DNA of 43,082 bases, from positions 4,686-47,767 of the forward strand of contig JANQTF010000379.1 of assembly GCA_030731845.1 (NCBI GenBank), in the 5' to 3' direction. The position numbers and the translations under genes are program-made. Of the stretch, positions 17,603 through 26,958 are shown piece by piece (the stretch's first letter is position 1; the number at the start of each line of letters is the position of its first letter). The notes under the pieces were generated by a model, which was given only the letters and a program-made list of their open reading frames with translations, did not search any database and had not been told where the DNA came from. The stretch comes from Bacteroidia bacterium. Its GTDB lineage: Bacteria; Bacteroidota; Bacteroidia; J057.

Positions 17603-20600
17603 TCAGGGAGTCACCTGTTGTGGGAGCACAATTCTGAACAAGGCTCCCCCCTCAGGTGGCGACAGAATGTCGATCGTGCCACCATGCTTTTCGATGATGC
17701 CAAAGGTGATAGAGAGACCGAGCCCCGTTCCTTTTCCGACATCCTTGGTAGTGAAAAACGGGTCAAATATTTTGGATTGAATGCTTTCTGGGATGCCGGG
17801 GCCGTTGTCTTGGATCTCAATCTCCACGCCGGGTTTGCCTTGATGGCTCACTTCGCGGGTGCGAATGGCAATCTCACCGATGGTGGTTTTGGTATTGGCC
17901 ATGGCTGGGCCAGCTGCGTCGTCCATGGCCTGTATCGCATTGCTGATGATGTTCATAAATACCTGATTGAGCTTGCCTGGCATGCACTCTATTTGCGGGA
18001 GCCGCGCAAAATCACGGCGGATGATGAAGCGATCCTTGATCGAGTTGGCGAGCAGGGTGAGGGTGGATTCGATCCCTTGATGCACATCAGCCATCTTGAA
18101 ACTGTCTGTATCTGAGCGGGAAAATATCTGTAGGCCATCTACAATCTGCTTGGTGCGCTGCGCGCCTTCCTCAATTCCCTGAAGCAAGAGGGCCATTTCT
18201 TCGAATAAAAACGGGGCGTCGATTTCTGCACAGTAGGCCTTGAGTTCTGCGAGCTTTTCTGCGACATCTTCTCCATGCTCCAGCTCCTGAAGGCGGGTGA
18301 AAAGCGCCCTGATCTCTTCAAAATCTCGCTTGAGCGGCCCCACATTGCCTTTGACAAAGTTGATCGGGTTGTTGATCTCATGTGCAATTCCGGCTGTGAG
18401 CTGTCCCAATGAGGCCATTTTTTCCGATTCTACCAGCTTAGACTGCGCCTTCTTGAGTTTGGAGAGGGTGGTTTCCAGCTCTTTGTTTTTATCGCCGAGC
18501 AGCTCATGCTGGTCTGCAATGGCCTCTTTCTGCCGTTTTAGCTCAGCGGTTTTTCGAATGATTTCCTTGTGCTGTGCCCAGATCTCGGAGGTTCGTTCAT
18601 ACACGATTTTCTCCAGGTGCTCATTCTGAACATGGAGCCGCCTCGTGTTGAGCTTCACGGTGCCATACACCATGCCTGCTGCCACGAAGAGATAGGCCAG
18701 CATGGCCCATGGCGTTCGATACCAGGGCGCCGAAATTCGAAAAGAATAGACAGACTCAGCACTTTCCTGTGCGTAGAGATTTCTGGCTTTCACCCGGAAG
18801 GTATAGTCGCCAGGTGGTAAGAGGGTATAGTCCTTTTTATATTCTGATTTCCAGGGAGACCAGGTTTTATCCCATCCATCGAGGAAGTAGCTATACTGCA
18901 CCTCTGATTCACTTTTGTAGTAAGGTGCGGCATATTGAAAGGTGATGGAGTTGTTTTTATAAGGCAACTCGGGTGTTTCACCATGTAGCGCCGGAAAACC
19001 ATAGAAGAGCACGGAGTCTTCTCCCGACAGCACCTTTCGAATCAGGGGTCTGAACACGGCCTCTTGCCGCCTCGGTGCCAGGGTGTTAAAGGCAAATAGC
19101 CCCTCGGGCGTGCCAATCCAGGCATTTCCATAGGGACCGGAATATACTTCTCCCCACACCTCAATGTCAGAAAGCTCGCGCAGGGCTACCGAGTCGCGGG
19201 TATAGCTGCCAGATTCGCTGGGAATGGCCAGCTCCAGCCATCGCTTATTTTCGCGATAGCGCTCAATCCAGAGTCTGTGTTCTTTGTCTTCTGCCATTCG
19301 CAGCACACCGATCTCACTTTCGGGGCCACTGATCCCGATATTTGTTTCAGGCACAAATGTTTCTGTTGTTTTGTCAAATACCCAAATGCCGTTTTCTGTG
19401 GCCAGTGCTATCTCTCCTCGCCATTGATACATACCCTGTGGCATAGGGAAGCTATCTGGAAGGCGCACCAGTGAAGATGACAAAATCTGAAGATGCTCAG
19501 GATCTAGCACGTGTCGATGAAACACCAGCGGGTTGAGCATTTCCTGAAGCCAGAGCTCACCCGATACAGTTTCCACCCCCGCAGCAAATCTCCCGGGGAT
19601 TCGCAGGTTGCTTTCTTCCTCGTATGCCCACTTCTTGCCGTCATGATGCATGACCTCTAGCCCATCCACCGTAGAAAGACAGTACAGCGACCCGGGATAA
19701 AGGGCAGAGGTGAATGTTTTGAAAAAACCTCTCGCTCCCGGGATTGGGCTGGACTCAAACCCATTAATTTCATACAAGCCCCGGATGGTGACAGCAATAA
19801 GTCTTTCCCGGTCGCCTGAGTTAACCAATTGTAGAGACCACGACTCCATTTCCAGGCCCTTCACTTGCTCGAATTGATTGCCAATCAAGCCAAATACGCC
19901 CAGCGTAGTGGTCGCGTATAAGCGTTTGTTGAAATGCTTGGCAGAAAAAACGATGCCCGATAGCCCGCTCGACTCGTTCCATTGGGTGAGCGGTGCGGAA
20001 ATATCTACCCGCGAAATGCCTTTAGATAAGGCCAGCCAGAGCGTCCCCTGACGATCTTCATAGGCATTCAACACCAGGTTGTCTTGCAGCCCGACTTCGT
20101 CGGTGAGATGTTGGAGGATGTCTCCATCTTTGGTAAGGATATAGACCCCGGATTTGACCGTGCTCACCAGAATCCGATGGTCGCGCAGGCTAAAAAGCCC
20201 GCTAAACAGGTCTTGATTGAGGGCATTGGCGAGCTCGTTTTTCCAGGGGGTGACCTTGATGGCGGTATTGCTGATTTGGATCAGCAAAAATCCTTCTTTT
20301 CGGTCAAATCCGAGCATGGTGCCATCCCTCCGTTTCACCAGATTGGCGAGCCTGTAGTCGGCCAGGGCTTCGGCACCAGCCACTGGCACAAAATGCTCAT
20401 GTTCCCAGCGAAGGAGGCCATTGGTGGCGTTTTGTACATACAGGTTTCCGTCAATCAGAAACATGCTGTTGCCGGGGCCAGATTGAGTGACGGGATAATG
20501 GAGCAGGGAGTCTCCGGTCCATCGGTAAAGTTGTCCTTCTTCCATCCCCCGAAACCAGGCACCTTTATTTGTGCCCAGCACTTCTACTGCTTCAGGCAGT

Positions 20601-20977
20601 TGATGAAACGTAGTGTCAAGTTGAGGGAGAAGAGATTGATAGGCTAGCCTGCCGAGTGAATCAGGTGCCAGAAACCCCATTTCGGCCACTCCACCCACAT
20701 ATACCGTGCCCAGGCTATCCGTAGCCAGAGACCGCACCGCCGTGCCATTTGGCAGGGGAAATAACCGCCAATGCACGCCATCATATTCCAGCACGCCCCT
20801 GAAGTTGGCAAAATACATGATCCCACGACCGTCCTGCACCACATCGTAGTTGGCCGAACTCGCCTTGTACACCCTGGGCTTGTAGTTTTGGATAAAGGGA
20901 ATCCCCGACAGTTGGGGCCAGGCCGAAGCGAGTAAGGACATCAGCCCGAAAAAAAGAAGGAGTCGTTTTCTTATCAT
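17603..20977 (-). CDS. Reg_prop/Y_Y_Y-type sensor histidine kinase
   Basis: A 1124-aa sensor kinase with a periplasmic sensor half. Residues 1-22 form a signal segment. Residues 40-660 hold two-component-regulator-propeller-like beta repeats (DVVQDGRGIMYFANFRG, AYEDRQGTLWLALSKGISR). Residues 670-745 are a Y_Y_Y domain (KNNSITFQYAAPYYKSE, YSYFLDGWDKTWSPWKS, PPGDYTFRVKARN). A transmembrane helix lies at about 750-775, followed by a coiled coil, then the HisKA site GQLTAGIAHEINNPINFVKG with His866. The ATPase domain shows NIISNAIQAMD, DNGPGIPESIQSKIFDPFF and GKGTGLGLSITFGII. It ends there with no receiver or AraC-type output domain, unlike the hybrid sensors common in the phylum. The outputs are probably the receiver proteins encoded just downstream. 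Confidence 0.9.
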   Translation of the reverse strand: MIRKRLLLFFGLMSLLASAWPQLSGIPFIQNYKPRVYKASSANYDVVQDGRGIMYFANFRGVLEYDGVHWRLFPLPNGTAVRSLATDSLGTVYVGGVAEMGFLAPDSLGRLAYQSLLPQLDTTFHQLPEAVEVLGTNKGAWFRGMEEGQLYRWTGDSLLHYPVTQSGPGNSMFLIDGNLYVQNATNGLLRWEHEHFVPVAGAEALADYRLANLVKRRDGTMLGFDRKEGFLLIQISNTAIKVTPWKNELANALNQDLFSGLFSLRDHRILVSTVKSGVYILTKDGDILQHLTDEVGLQDNLVLNAYEDRQGTLWLALSKGISRVDISAPLTQWNESSGLSGIVFSAKHFNKRLYATTTLGVFGLIGNQFEQVKGLEMESWSLQLVNSGDRERLIAVTIRGLYEINGFESSPIPGARGFFKTFTSALYPGSLYCLSTVDGLEVMHHDGKKWAYEEESNLRIPGRFAAGVETVSGELWLQEMLNPLVFHRHVLDPEHLQILSSSLVRLPDSFPMPQGMYQWRGEIALATENGIWVFDKTTETFVPETNIGISGPESEIGVLRMAEDKEHRLWIERYRENKRWLELAIPSESGSYTRDSVALRELSDIEVWGEVYSGPYGNAWIGTPEGLFAFNTLAPRRQEAVFRPLIRKVLSGEDSVLFYGFPALHGETPELPYKNNSITFQYAAPYYKSESEVQYSYFLDGWDKTWSPWKSEYKKDYTLLPPGDYTFRVKARNLYAQESAESVYSFRISAPWYRTPWAMLAYLFVAAGMVYGTVKLNTRRLHVQNEHLEKIVYERTSEIWAQHKEIIRKTAELKRQKEAIADQHELLGDKNKELETTLSKLKKAQSKLVESEKMASLGQLTAGIAHEINNPINFVKGNVGPLKRDFEEIRALFTRLQELEHGEDVAEKLAELKAYCAEIDAPFLFEEMALLLQGIEEGAQRTKQIVDGLQIFSRSDTDSFKMADVHQGIESTLTLLANSIKDRFIIRRDFARLPQIECMPGKLNQVFMNIISNAIQAMDDAAGPAMANTKTTIGEIAIRTREVSHQGKPGVEIEIQDNGPGIPESIQSKIFDPFFTTKDVGKGTGLGLSITFGIIEKHGGTIDILSPPEGGALFRIVLPQQVTP

Positions 20978-21022
20978 GCGTATTCAGAAGCTGATGAGCA
21001 CATTATACGGAAATCTGCGGCC

Positions 21023-22438
21023 TTATGGTACAAACCTCTCGGATTGGATTTGTTTCCCGATTTGTCTGGCTTCTTCTATGATCTCCTCTTGATTGCCGGT
21101 AAGGAGCTTTCCTTGCTTCCACACGGGCTTTCCATGAATAATCACCCACTCCAGATCTGTGGCCTGAAGGCTGTAAAGTAAATGAGACATGGGGCTAAAC
21201 ATGGGGGTGGCATGAGGTGCATGAAGGTCATAGATCTGGAGATCAGCCAGTTTGCCTATCTCAATGGAGCCTGTCTCTTTTTCGATTCCCAAAGCCTTGG
21301 CTCCTTCTATGGTTCCGATGCGAAACCAGTCTTGCGCCGAGAGGATGGCAGGGTCCTCATGTAGTCCTTTTTGAATTTTGCTCCCTGTATGAAGCTCTTC
21401 GAGGAGATCGAGATCATTGTTGGAGGCGGCACCATCCGTGCCAGCAGCGACTGTGATGCCTGCGGCAATCATAGCGGGAATTGCGGCAATTCCGCTGCCA
21501 AGCTTTAGGTTGCTCTCCGGGCAGTGGGCTACTGCGCTCCCTTGATTGGCCATGATTCTCATGTCGTTTTCACTTAGGTGCACACAGTGAGCCGCCAACA
21601 CATGCGGGCCGAGCACACCGAGGGACAAGAGGCGTTCCACGGGGGTTTGTCCATATTGTGCCACACTTTGCGCGACTTCCTGCCTTGTTTCAGAGACGTG
21701 AATATGAAGAAGAAGACCCAATTCCCTGGCGAGAGAATCACAGGCCTTGAGCTGGGCTGATGAAAGCGTGTAGGGCGAATGCGGCGCTACTGATATCCGC
21801 ACCAGCGCATGACCTCGCCAGGTCTCCGCTAGGTGTTTGGTGAGAATCATGGCCTCTGTCGGGGTTTGGGCCGAAGGGGTCGGAAACATCAGGATTCCTT
21901 CGCCAATCACAGCTCGCATCCCCAGTTCAGCAGCTGCCTGGGCCACTTGATCTTCAAAGAAATACATGTCGTTGAAGGTCGTGGTGCCACCTGCGATCAT
22001 TTCCAGAATGGCCAGTCTGGCTCCAATTTTTACATTTTCTGGATTGATATATGCTTTCTCCGCTGGCCAGATATGCTCTTCCAGCCATTGTTGAAGGGGG
22101 AGGTCGTCTGCCAGACCTCGGAATAAGGTCATCGGAGCATGAGAATGCGTGTTGATCCAGCCGGGGCAGATCAGCTTGCCATGGGTGTCAATGGTTTGGG
22201 TGGCCTGGTAGGCGGGCGCCATTTTTTTGCTACCAACATAGGCGATTCTTCCTTCCCTGATCAGGATTAGCCCATCTTCAATGATGCTGTTTTGTGCGTC
22301 GGCACTCAGGATGGTGCCACCATCCAATGCCCTGTCAAAAATCTCTGTATTCACTGTCTTTTGGCATTGAACCAGCGGAGCAGAAAGGAGAATTATGAAT
22401 ATGGTTTTGGAAAGCCGTCGGACTTGGTTCATTTTCAC
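21023..22438 (-). CDS. Amidohydrolase (MTA/SAH deaminase-like) predicted lipoprotein
   Basis: A 471-aa metal-dependent hydrolase of the amidohydrolase superfamily, closest in appearance to the 5'-methylthioadenosine/S-adenosylhomocysteine deaminase and chlorohydrolase (TrzN/SsnA) group. Metal and catalytic residues are intact: His98 and His100 in NTHSHAPM, His247 and Glu250 in HIHVSE, His284 in AAHCVHL and Asp335 in GTDGAASNND. The N-terminus is atypical: residues 1-25 form a hydrophobic leader with LVQC at the end, so the protein is probably a lipoprotein anchored in the envelope, whereas the family is usually cytosolic. The substrate (deamination of a nucleoside-like amine or dechlorination) cannot be told from sequence. 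Its stop is 45 nt from the Reg_prop kinase start, so they may share a transcript. Confidence 0.85.
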   Translation of the reverse strand: MKMNQVRRLSKTIFIILLSAPLVQCQKTVNTEIFDRALDGGTILSADAQNSIIEDGLILIREGRIAYVGSKKMAPAYQATQTIDTHGKLICPGWINTHSHAPMTLFRGLADDLPLQQWLEEHIWPAEKAYINPENVKIGARLAILEMIAGGTTTFNDMYFFEDQVAQAAAELGMRAVIGEGILMFPTPSAQTPTEAMILTKHLAETWRGHALVRISVAPHSPYTLSSAQLKACDSLARELGLLLHIHVSETRQEVAQSVAQYGQTPVERLLSLGVLGPHVLAAHCVHLSENDMRIMANQGSAVAHCPESNLKLGSGIAAIPAMIAAGITVAAGTDGAASNNDLDLLEELHTGSKIQKGLHEDPAILSAQDWFRIGTIEGAKALGIEKETGSIEIGKLADLQIYDLHAPHATPMFSPMSHLLYSLQATDLEWVIIHGKPVWKQGKLLTGNQEEIIEEARQIGKQIQSERFVP

Positions 22439-22453
22439 TTTTGTGTATATTTG
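22424..22453 (+). promoter_or_regulatory. Bacteroidota housekeeping promoter (TTG-N19-TAnnTTTG)
   Basis: The plus strand has TTG at 22424-22426, 19 nt of spacer, and TATATTTG at 22446-22453, an exact match to the Bacteroidota -33/-7 consensus. It is 30 nt upstream of the NTF2-like gene start at 22483. The -33 box lies inside the first codons of the divergent amidohydrolase gene, so the two starts share the same 44-nt spacer. Confidence 0.8.
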
Positions 22454-22482
22454 GTCGAGTCAAATGAATCTAACTCAACATT

Positions 22483-23310
22483 ATGAACCAACCCCTTTCT
22501 CGATTTGTCCTGATATTTTTTCTGCTTTTTGCAGGAGGGACATCTTTTGCCCAAACAGCAGTAACCACCGATGAGGCCAAGCTGAATGAGTTGCTGACTT
22601 CTTTCGTTGATTCTTACCAGTCACTGACTCAAACGAAGAATAAGCAAGCAGTTCTGCAATACTTTCATCCTGAGGCTACTTCAAACATTTATGTGTTCAA
22701 TATTTCAGGCAAATCTAGGGTGTCCAATGGGAACGTTCGTGGGTTTGAGGCATATTTGGACAACCTGCTCCGCTCTCCCAATCTGGTCAACGTATATGAA
22801 TTGGTTGGTGATCCTATGGTTAATGTAAGTGGAGAAGTGGCGACGATCACCTACAAAATTAAATATGAAATCAAGGAAGAAGATGGCATTTGGGTGAAAG
22901 GAAATGAGTTGGTGACCCTGGCACTCGAAAAAACCGGAGACAAATGGCTCATCGTTCACTATAATATTGTGCAGATCGAAGATGAGAAACTGAAAGGAAC
23001 CTGTGTCTGTGAATTATTTGTGGGAGAAGGTGACGACGCAGAAGTTGTGTCCAAAACCACCGTTCCAAACGGTCGTAGTTATTCGACCAAATTCGACAAC
23101 TTCGTATTTCGCACGGCTGAAAATGGTGATTGGGTGATCAAATCTCCAACCCAAACCTTCAAAAGGCTTTCTACAGGCAAGCTCGTCAAGGTGTCCGAAG
23201 AAGGAGATAGCATCGAGTTGGGTATTCCATCAAGCAAAAAAGAAACGGTTCTTATGATTCTTTCTGAAGGGATTTACAAAGAATCCTGCGCCAGAATCAC
23301 AGTAAGATAG
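22483..23310 (+). CDS. Secreted NTF2-like protein of unknown function
   Basis: A 275-aa exported protein: residues 1-25 are a signal peptide (RFVLIFFLLFAGGTSFAQ). Residues 30-160 resemble a SnoaL/NTF2-like fold, with an initial helix, a 'YFHPEATSNIYV' turn and the strand pairs ATITYKIKYEI and WLIVHYNIVQI. The C-terminal 110 residues (from about 165) have no assigned fold but contain several short strands (CVCELFVGEG, YSTKFDNFVFR). NTF2-like proteins are often small-molecule-binding or scaffold proteins, so no reaction can be assigned. It is alone in its transcript, with its own promoter and terminator, and diverges from the amidohydrolase. Confidence 0.78.
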   Translation: MNQPLSRFVLIFFLLFAGGTSFAQTAVTTDEAKLNELLTSFVDSYQSLTQTKNKQAVLQYFHPEATSNIYVFNISGKSRVSNGNVRGFEAYLDNLLRSPNLVNVYELVGDPMVNVSGEVATITYKIKYEIKEEDGIWVKGNELVTLALEKTGDKWLIVHYNIVQIEDEKLKGTCVCELFVGEGDDAEVVSKTTVPNGRSYSTKFDNFVFRTAENGDWVIKSPTQTFKRLSTGKLVKVSEEGDSIELGIPSSKKETVLMILSEGIYKESCARITVR

Positions 23311-23339
23311 ATATGTTGAGTCGCCTCAGTGAGGCAGAA

Positions 23340-23378
23340 GGGAGCGAAAGTCTGTTAAGATTTTCGCTCCCTTTTTTT
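23340..23378 (+). terminator. Intrinsic terminator after the NTF2-like gene
   Basis: GGGAGCGAAA (23340-23349) pairs with TTTCGCTCCC (23362-23371) in a 10-bp stem with a 12-nt loop, followed by seven U residues. A smaller CCTCA-GT-TGAGG-type hairpin lies just upstream at 23323-23335. Confidence 0.92.
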
Positions 23379-23438
23379 GTCAATAAGGTATGGTTATATT
23401 CTGTATATGATATATATTGAGAGTCGTATAGGAGTATC

Positions 23439-24473
23439 ATGAAAAAAGACATCCCCATTTCTCTTTGGGATCAATTCTACCGCCTCGCCAATGAGCTTGC
23501 TGCCCTTGCACCCTGGGATTGGATGCTTGATGTGGACTTATTTGGGGTCGTAGATCCCGATACAGGGGAGGTAAACTATTGCGGGATTCTCGGTGCGGGG
23601 GGCAGACCCAAAGGGCTTGCTATGCTCAGAGGCAGCAAAGGCCTTTTTTCCTTTGAGCGAATGCTGGACCAAGAACCTGAATATTTTCAGTTGCTGGAAT
23701 CCTATCAATTAGATGGGGTGATTCTCACCTTTCAGAACCTGAGCTCTCTCTCCTCTTTGGAGTTGAATCTGTTGACTTCCACAGGGTTTTATCCTGAGGG
23801 TATGTTAGAAGCACCGATTCTCAAAGATCACACCCCCGGCTTTGTTCCCTGGAAAATCGATGATCCAGCACTCCTTCAACGTTTTCTCGTGACCCTCGAC
23901 CAAGGACTTCAACTAGCCAAGAACTTTCGTCAAGATCCAGATTTACTGGACTACACGGGGGCACACGAAAAAAGGATCCTTGTCCGGATTCCTGAAAGAG
24001 ACGCTTCTGAAACGCTCATCTGGAAAAATGATTGGATGCCCGAACCCAGTTATCTCTCTGAAATCGAGGCACCCGAAATCAATCGAATTTTTCTCAGGAG
24101 CAACTGCTCTGATCTGCCGCGGCTCCCGGAAGAGTGGACCACAGACCTGTTTTACTTTCCTCAACCCATTCACACAGACGAAGAAAGGCCCCATCTTCCG
24201 CAGATGGCCATTCTGGCGATCAAGGAAAAAGGGGCTATCATTGGCCGAGCCAAGTTTCAGCAAGGGGAGGTTGCTCAAGGCATCGAGCAGCTATTTCTGG
24301 ACACTGCAAAGCGCGCCGGAGGGCTCCCCAAAAAGCTGATCGCCACACGGCCAGAGTCATTTGCTATCTGGCAACCTCTAGCCAACTCCCTGTCCATTGA
24401 TATTCAACTCCGGACAGATGAGTTGCTGATGGAAGAAATCAAGATCAGGTTGATCAACTCCATGCTCGGGTAG
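23439..24473 (+). CDS. DUF7309/DUF6930-like protein of unknown function
   Basis: A 344-aa cytosolic protein with no signal peptide or membrane segment. The N-terminal half has a 'PWDWMLDVDLFGVVDPDTGE' start and YCGILGAGGRPKGLAMLRG, resembling the DUF7309 domain. The C-terminal 120 residues, with the PKKLIATRPESFAIWQPLAN and SIDIQLRTDEL segments, resemble the DUF6930 domain that often follows it. I cannot verify this with a search, and no function is known to me for either. The start at 23439 is supported by AGGAG (23430-23434) 4 nt before the ATG, rare in this window. The gene is convergent with the reductase gene and ends only 3 nt from its stop. Confidence 0.7.
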   Translation: MKKDIPISLWDQFYRLANELAALAPWDWMLDVDLFGVVDPDTGEVNYCGILGAGGRPKGLAMLRGSKGLFSFERMLDQEPEYFQLLESYQLDGVILTFQNLSSLSSLELNLLTSTGFYPEGMLEAPILKDHTPGFVPWKIDDPALLQRFLVTLDQGLQLAKNFRQDPDLLDYTGAHEKRILVRIPERDASETLIWKNDWMPEPSYLSEIEAPEINRIFLRSNCSDLPRLPEEWTTDLFYFPQPIHTDEERPHLPQMAILAIKEKGAIIGRAKFQQGEVAQGIEQLFLDTAKRAGGLPKKLIATRPESFAIWQPLANSLSIDIQLRTDELLMEEIKIRLINSMLG

Positions 24474-24476
24474 GCT

Positions 24477-25394
24477 TCATTCGGTCCAGCCTTCCCGAAG
24501 CTGCTTGTCCACCAGTGCTAGTCCCTGTGTGAGGCTGTGTGGCTGATATCTTAATTCTGTTTGGGCTTTGAGGATGATGAATCCCGTCTTGGGAGGACGC
24601 TTGGCTGCCTGGTTCAGAGAACTGGATTCAATTTCAGTGATGAGGCTTTTGTCGAGTTTCCAGTGATCGGCTACCTGATGCACAAGCTCAGAGATGGACA
24701 TCATTTCTCCTCCTGACAGGTGAAAAATCCCCCTGGCATCTTTCATTACCGCAGCGAGGGTGCCGGCTGCGAGATCTTCGGCCAGAGTAGGGCAGCGCCA
24801 TTGGTCGGATACTACCTTGATCTCTTTGTTCTCTTCCAGCGATTTTTTTGCCCACAAAACAATGTTACTTCTAGACATAGCAGGCGTAACACCATAAAGC
24901 AGCATGGTGCGAAGGATGGCCCAGTCCACGCCGCTATTCTGCACGATCTCTTCTGCTTTGAGCTTGGCTCCCCCATAATAGTTGAGTGGACGAGGTTCTG
25001 CTCTCTCTGTATAGGGTCCAGCTTCTCCGTCAAAAATGAAGTCGGTGGAGATATGGATGAATCTTGTGCCGTATTCCTTGCATAGGCTAGCCAGAAAGGC
25101 TACTGCCTCTACATTGTATTTGTCGCAGGTTTCGTGATCGGTCTCGCATTGATCCACCAGGGTCATGGCAGCTGTATGAATCAGATCGGTGGGCCCAACT
25201 TCCTGGAAAATTCGCCTCCAGCCTTCGGTATCTAGCAGGTCAAGGGGCTCATAGTGATACCCACCCCTGAGCGAGTGCCGATTGATGCCCCGCGAGGTAG
25301 CAATGAGTTTTATTTGTGGACGATCAGCAAGAAGGTAAACAAGCTTTTGGCCTAGGAGGCCGTTGCTTCCAGTAAGGATAATGCGTCGTTGCAT
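24477..25394 (-). CDS. RmlD-like SDR-family reductase
   Basis: A 305-aa extended short-chain dehydrogenase/reductase, closest to RmlD/dTDP-4-dehydrorhamnose reductase-like proteins. The Rossmann motif is LTGSNGLLGQKL (Gly9, Gly12, Gly15), the catalytic Thr117 lies in ISTDFIFDG, and Tyr140 and Lys144 form the YGGAK active-site pair. RmlD makes dTDP-L-rhamnose with NAD(P)H, but many relatives use other nucleotide sugars or act in antisense enzyme roles, so the substrate is unassigned; no rmlABC genes are nearby. The ATG at 25394 fits the family start. Stops of this gene and the preceding plus-strand gene are separated by 3 nt. Confidence 0.82.
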   Translation of the reverse strand: MQRRIILTGSNGLLGQKLVYLLADRPQIKLIATSRGINRHSLRGGYHYEPLDLLDTEGWRRIFQEVGPTDLIHTAAMTLVDQCETDHETCDKYNVEAVAFLASLCKEYGTRFIHISTDFIFDGEAGPYTERAEPRPLNYYGGAKLKAEEIVQNSGVDWAILRTMLLYGVTPAMSRSNIVLWAKKSLEENKEIKVVSDQWRCPTLAEDLAAGTLAAVMKDARGIFHLSGGEMMSISELVHQVADHWKLDKSLITEIESSSLNQAAKRPPKTGFIILKAQTELRYQPHSLTQGLALVDKQLREGWTE

Positions 25395-25465
25395 GTGAGG
25401 CGGTTGCAGTTGAATGATTGTTTGTCAGTGCGAATATTTTCATTCTTCTGCAGTTTTCCGCGTCA

Positions 25466-26659
25466 TTATCCCCCGATTTGATACAATGCTTCTCCTTGTA
25501 CACTCACCATCATGAGATCTGCCTTGGGAAAATCTGCCTGAGCAGTTAACAGGGCTGATTCGGCTTTTTCTGCATTCTCAAAAAATCGGTACACCACCGC
25601 AAACTTTTTTGTGCCATCGGCAAGATTTACTTCCAGATAATGAGGTACATCCTCCCCGGCTAGCAAGTGAGTGCTTACGCGGGTTTTGGCCATTTCAGCA
25701 GTCGTAGCCCACTCCACAATCACGAGATAGAGGTGTTCGGGTTTGGGACTCATGCTGCTGGGATTGGCCATGATTTTTGACAAAGACTTCTGGAAAGCGG
25801 ACCCCTCCGTTTCGGTGATGAATGCCTCCCTCGATTGATTTTCGGTAAGATAAGGGTAGGCGTCTGTACTGATTCCATTCACAAAAAAGCTTGCCTGCCC
25901 CCTCGCCGTCGGATCGTTTACCTTGTGGACATCGCTCATATAGAGGACCGAGCTTTGAAAAGTTTCCTTGATCCTGGCCTGATAAGGATTTGCCTCAAGG
26001 CCCATCAGTTCTTCTCCTACCTGCACCATCTCTGCATAGGGAGACATGTCCAAAAACGGGTACTCCCCGTTGTAGGAGCGTGTTTTAGCGTCTTGAAACT
26101 GGCAAAACAACCGGAATGCCTTGGAGGCATAGCGATCCATTTCTGCTTGTAGAAAAGGGGCTGGCCCAATAGAGGTAAACATGCCTTCGGCAAAGGTCAT
26201 TTGCATTCCCAGCTGCTCGAGTTCGTCCTGAAGGGCATTGTAGTCGTCATTCAGGGTGTTGCCGTTATCTTTGGTTTGCAGCGCTGCCTCCACTCTTGGT
26301 ATCAGCACGCTATCGCGGGTCTCAAGGGTGGAGATAAGGCTGGCCTCAGAGTTTATTTGTCCAGATATAAGGGTTTTTCTGGCGAAGACATCGAGTTCCT
26401 TCAGGATATCATCTTCACCTTGAAGCACTCGCGTCAAAGTTGGAAATTTTGCCTGAAAAGAAAAGTCCTGGGCCAACCGGGCGTTGGCTCCATCGAGTCC
26501 TCTAGACCGTTGATCAAGTGGAGATTCTGCTCCCTGTGGCAGGGCGATGTTTCCATTGCTGCCTCCTTCGTCCTGCACATTGGCAGAGGATGAGCCTGAT
26601 TCACAGGCGGTAAAAAGGGCTAGCCCCAGGAAGACGATATACAAATGTCGAAAGTTCAT
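25466..26659 (-). CDS. Lipoprotein of unknown function
   Basis: A 397-aa predicted lipoprotein: the leader MNFRHLYIVFLGLALFTAC has a Thr-Ala-Cys lipobox (Cys19), followed by a low-complexity linker rich in Ser, Gly and Asn. An upstream ATG at 26725 would add 22 residues ahead of the leader and is not preferred. The body is mostly helical (for example ALQDELEQLGMQMTFAEG), without a recognised domain. The final 60 residues, HYLEVNLADGTKKFAVVYRFFENAEKAESALL onward in short strand-helix-strand units, vaguely resemble a SPOR-like fold, but this is a guess. No enzyme motif is seen. Confidence 0.72.
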   Translation of the reverse strand: MNFRHLYIVFLGLALFTACESGSSSANVQDEGGSNGNIALPQGAESPLDQRSRGLDGANARLAQDFSFQAKFPTLTRVLQGEDDILKELDVFARKTLISGQINSEASLISTLETRDSVLIPRVEAALQTKDNGNTLNDDYNALQDELEQLGMQMTFAEGMFTSIGPAPFLQAEMDRYASKAFRLFCQFQDAKTRSYNGEYPFLDMSPYAEMVQVGEELMGLEANPYQARIKETFQSSVLYMSDVHKVNDPTARGQASFFVNGISTDAYPYLTENQSREAFITETEGSAFQKSLSKIMANPSSMSPKPEHLYLVIVEWATTAEMAKTRVSTHLLAGEDVPHYLEVNLADGTKKFAVVYRFFENAEKAESALLTAQADFPKADLMMVSVQGEALYQIGG

Positions 26660-26958
26660 ATAGTCAAAACGTTGGTTCAATATACGGAAAAGGCTCTGCG
26701 GGGGGCAGTTTTCCTGCAAAAACATCGAATTATTCCCTCTTGGTCTCCTTTTTTCTCAATTCAGGAAATTTTGTCTTGATATGGGAGAAAGGGGAAATGC
26801 TCTTCATGCAGACCTGGTCTCATCATGTCTCAAAAGTGGGGAAATTTGTTTCTAAATACGCAAGAATTCGGGATGGGTCAGGTGTAGCCGATCATAATCT
26901 TACATAAAGGGAAAGTGTGCATGGTATTCGCAACTGATTCTGCATAAGCTGATAACCC
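26660..26958. other. Intergenic region with divergent gene starts and no recognised element
   Basis: A 299-nt spacer between the lipoprotein start and a plus-strand mini T9SS gene. It should contain both promoters. I found no exact TAnnTTTG box on either strand and no small ORF or hairpin worth naming. Confidence 0.3.
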
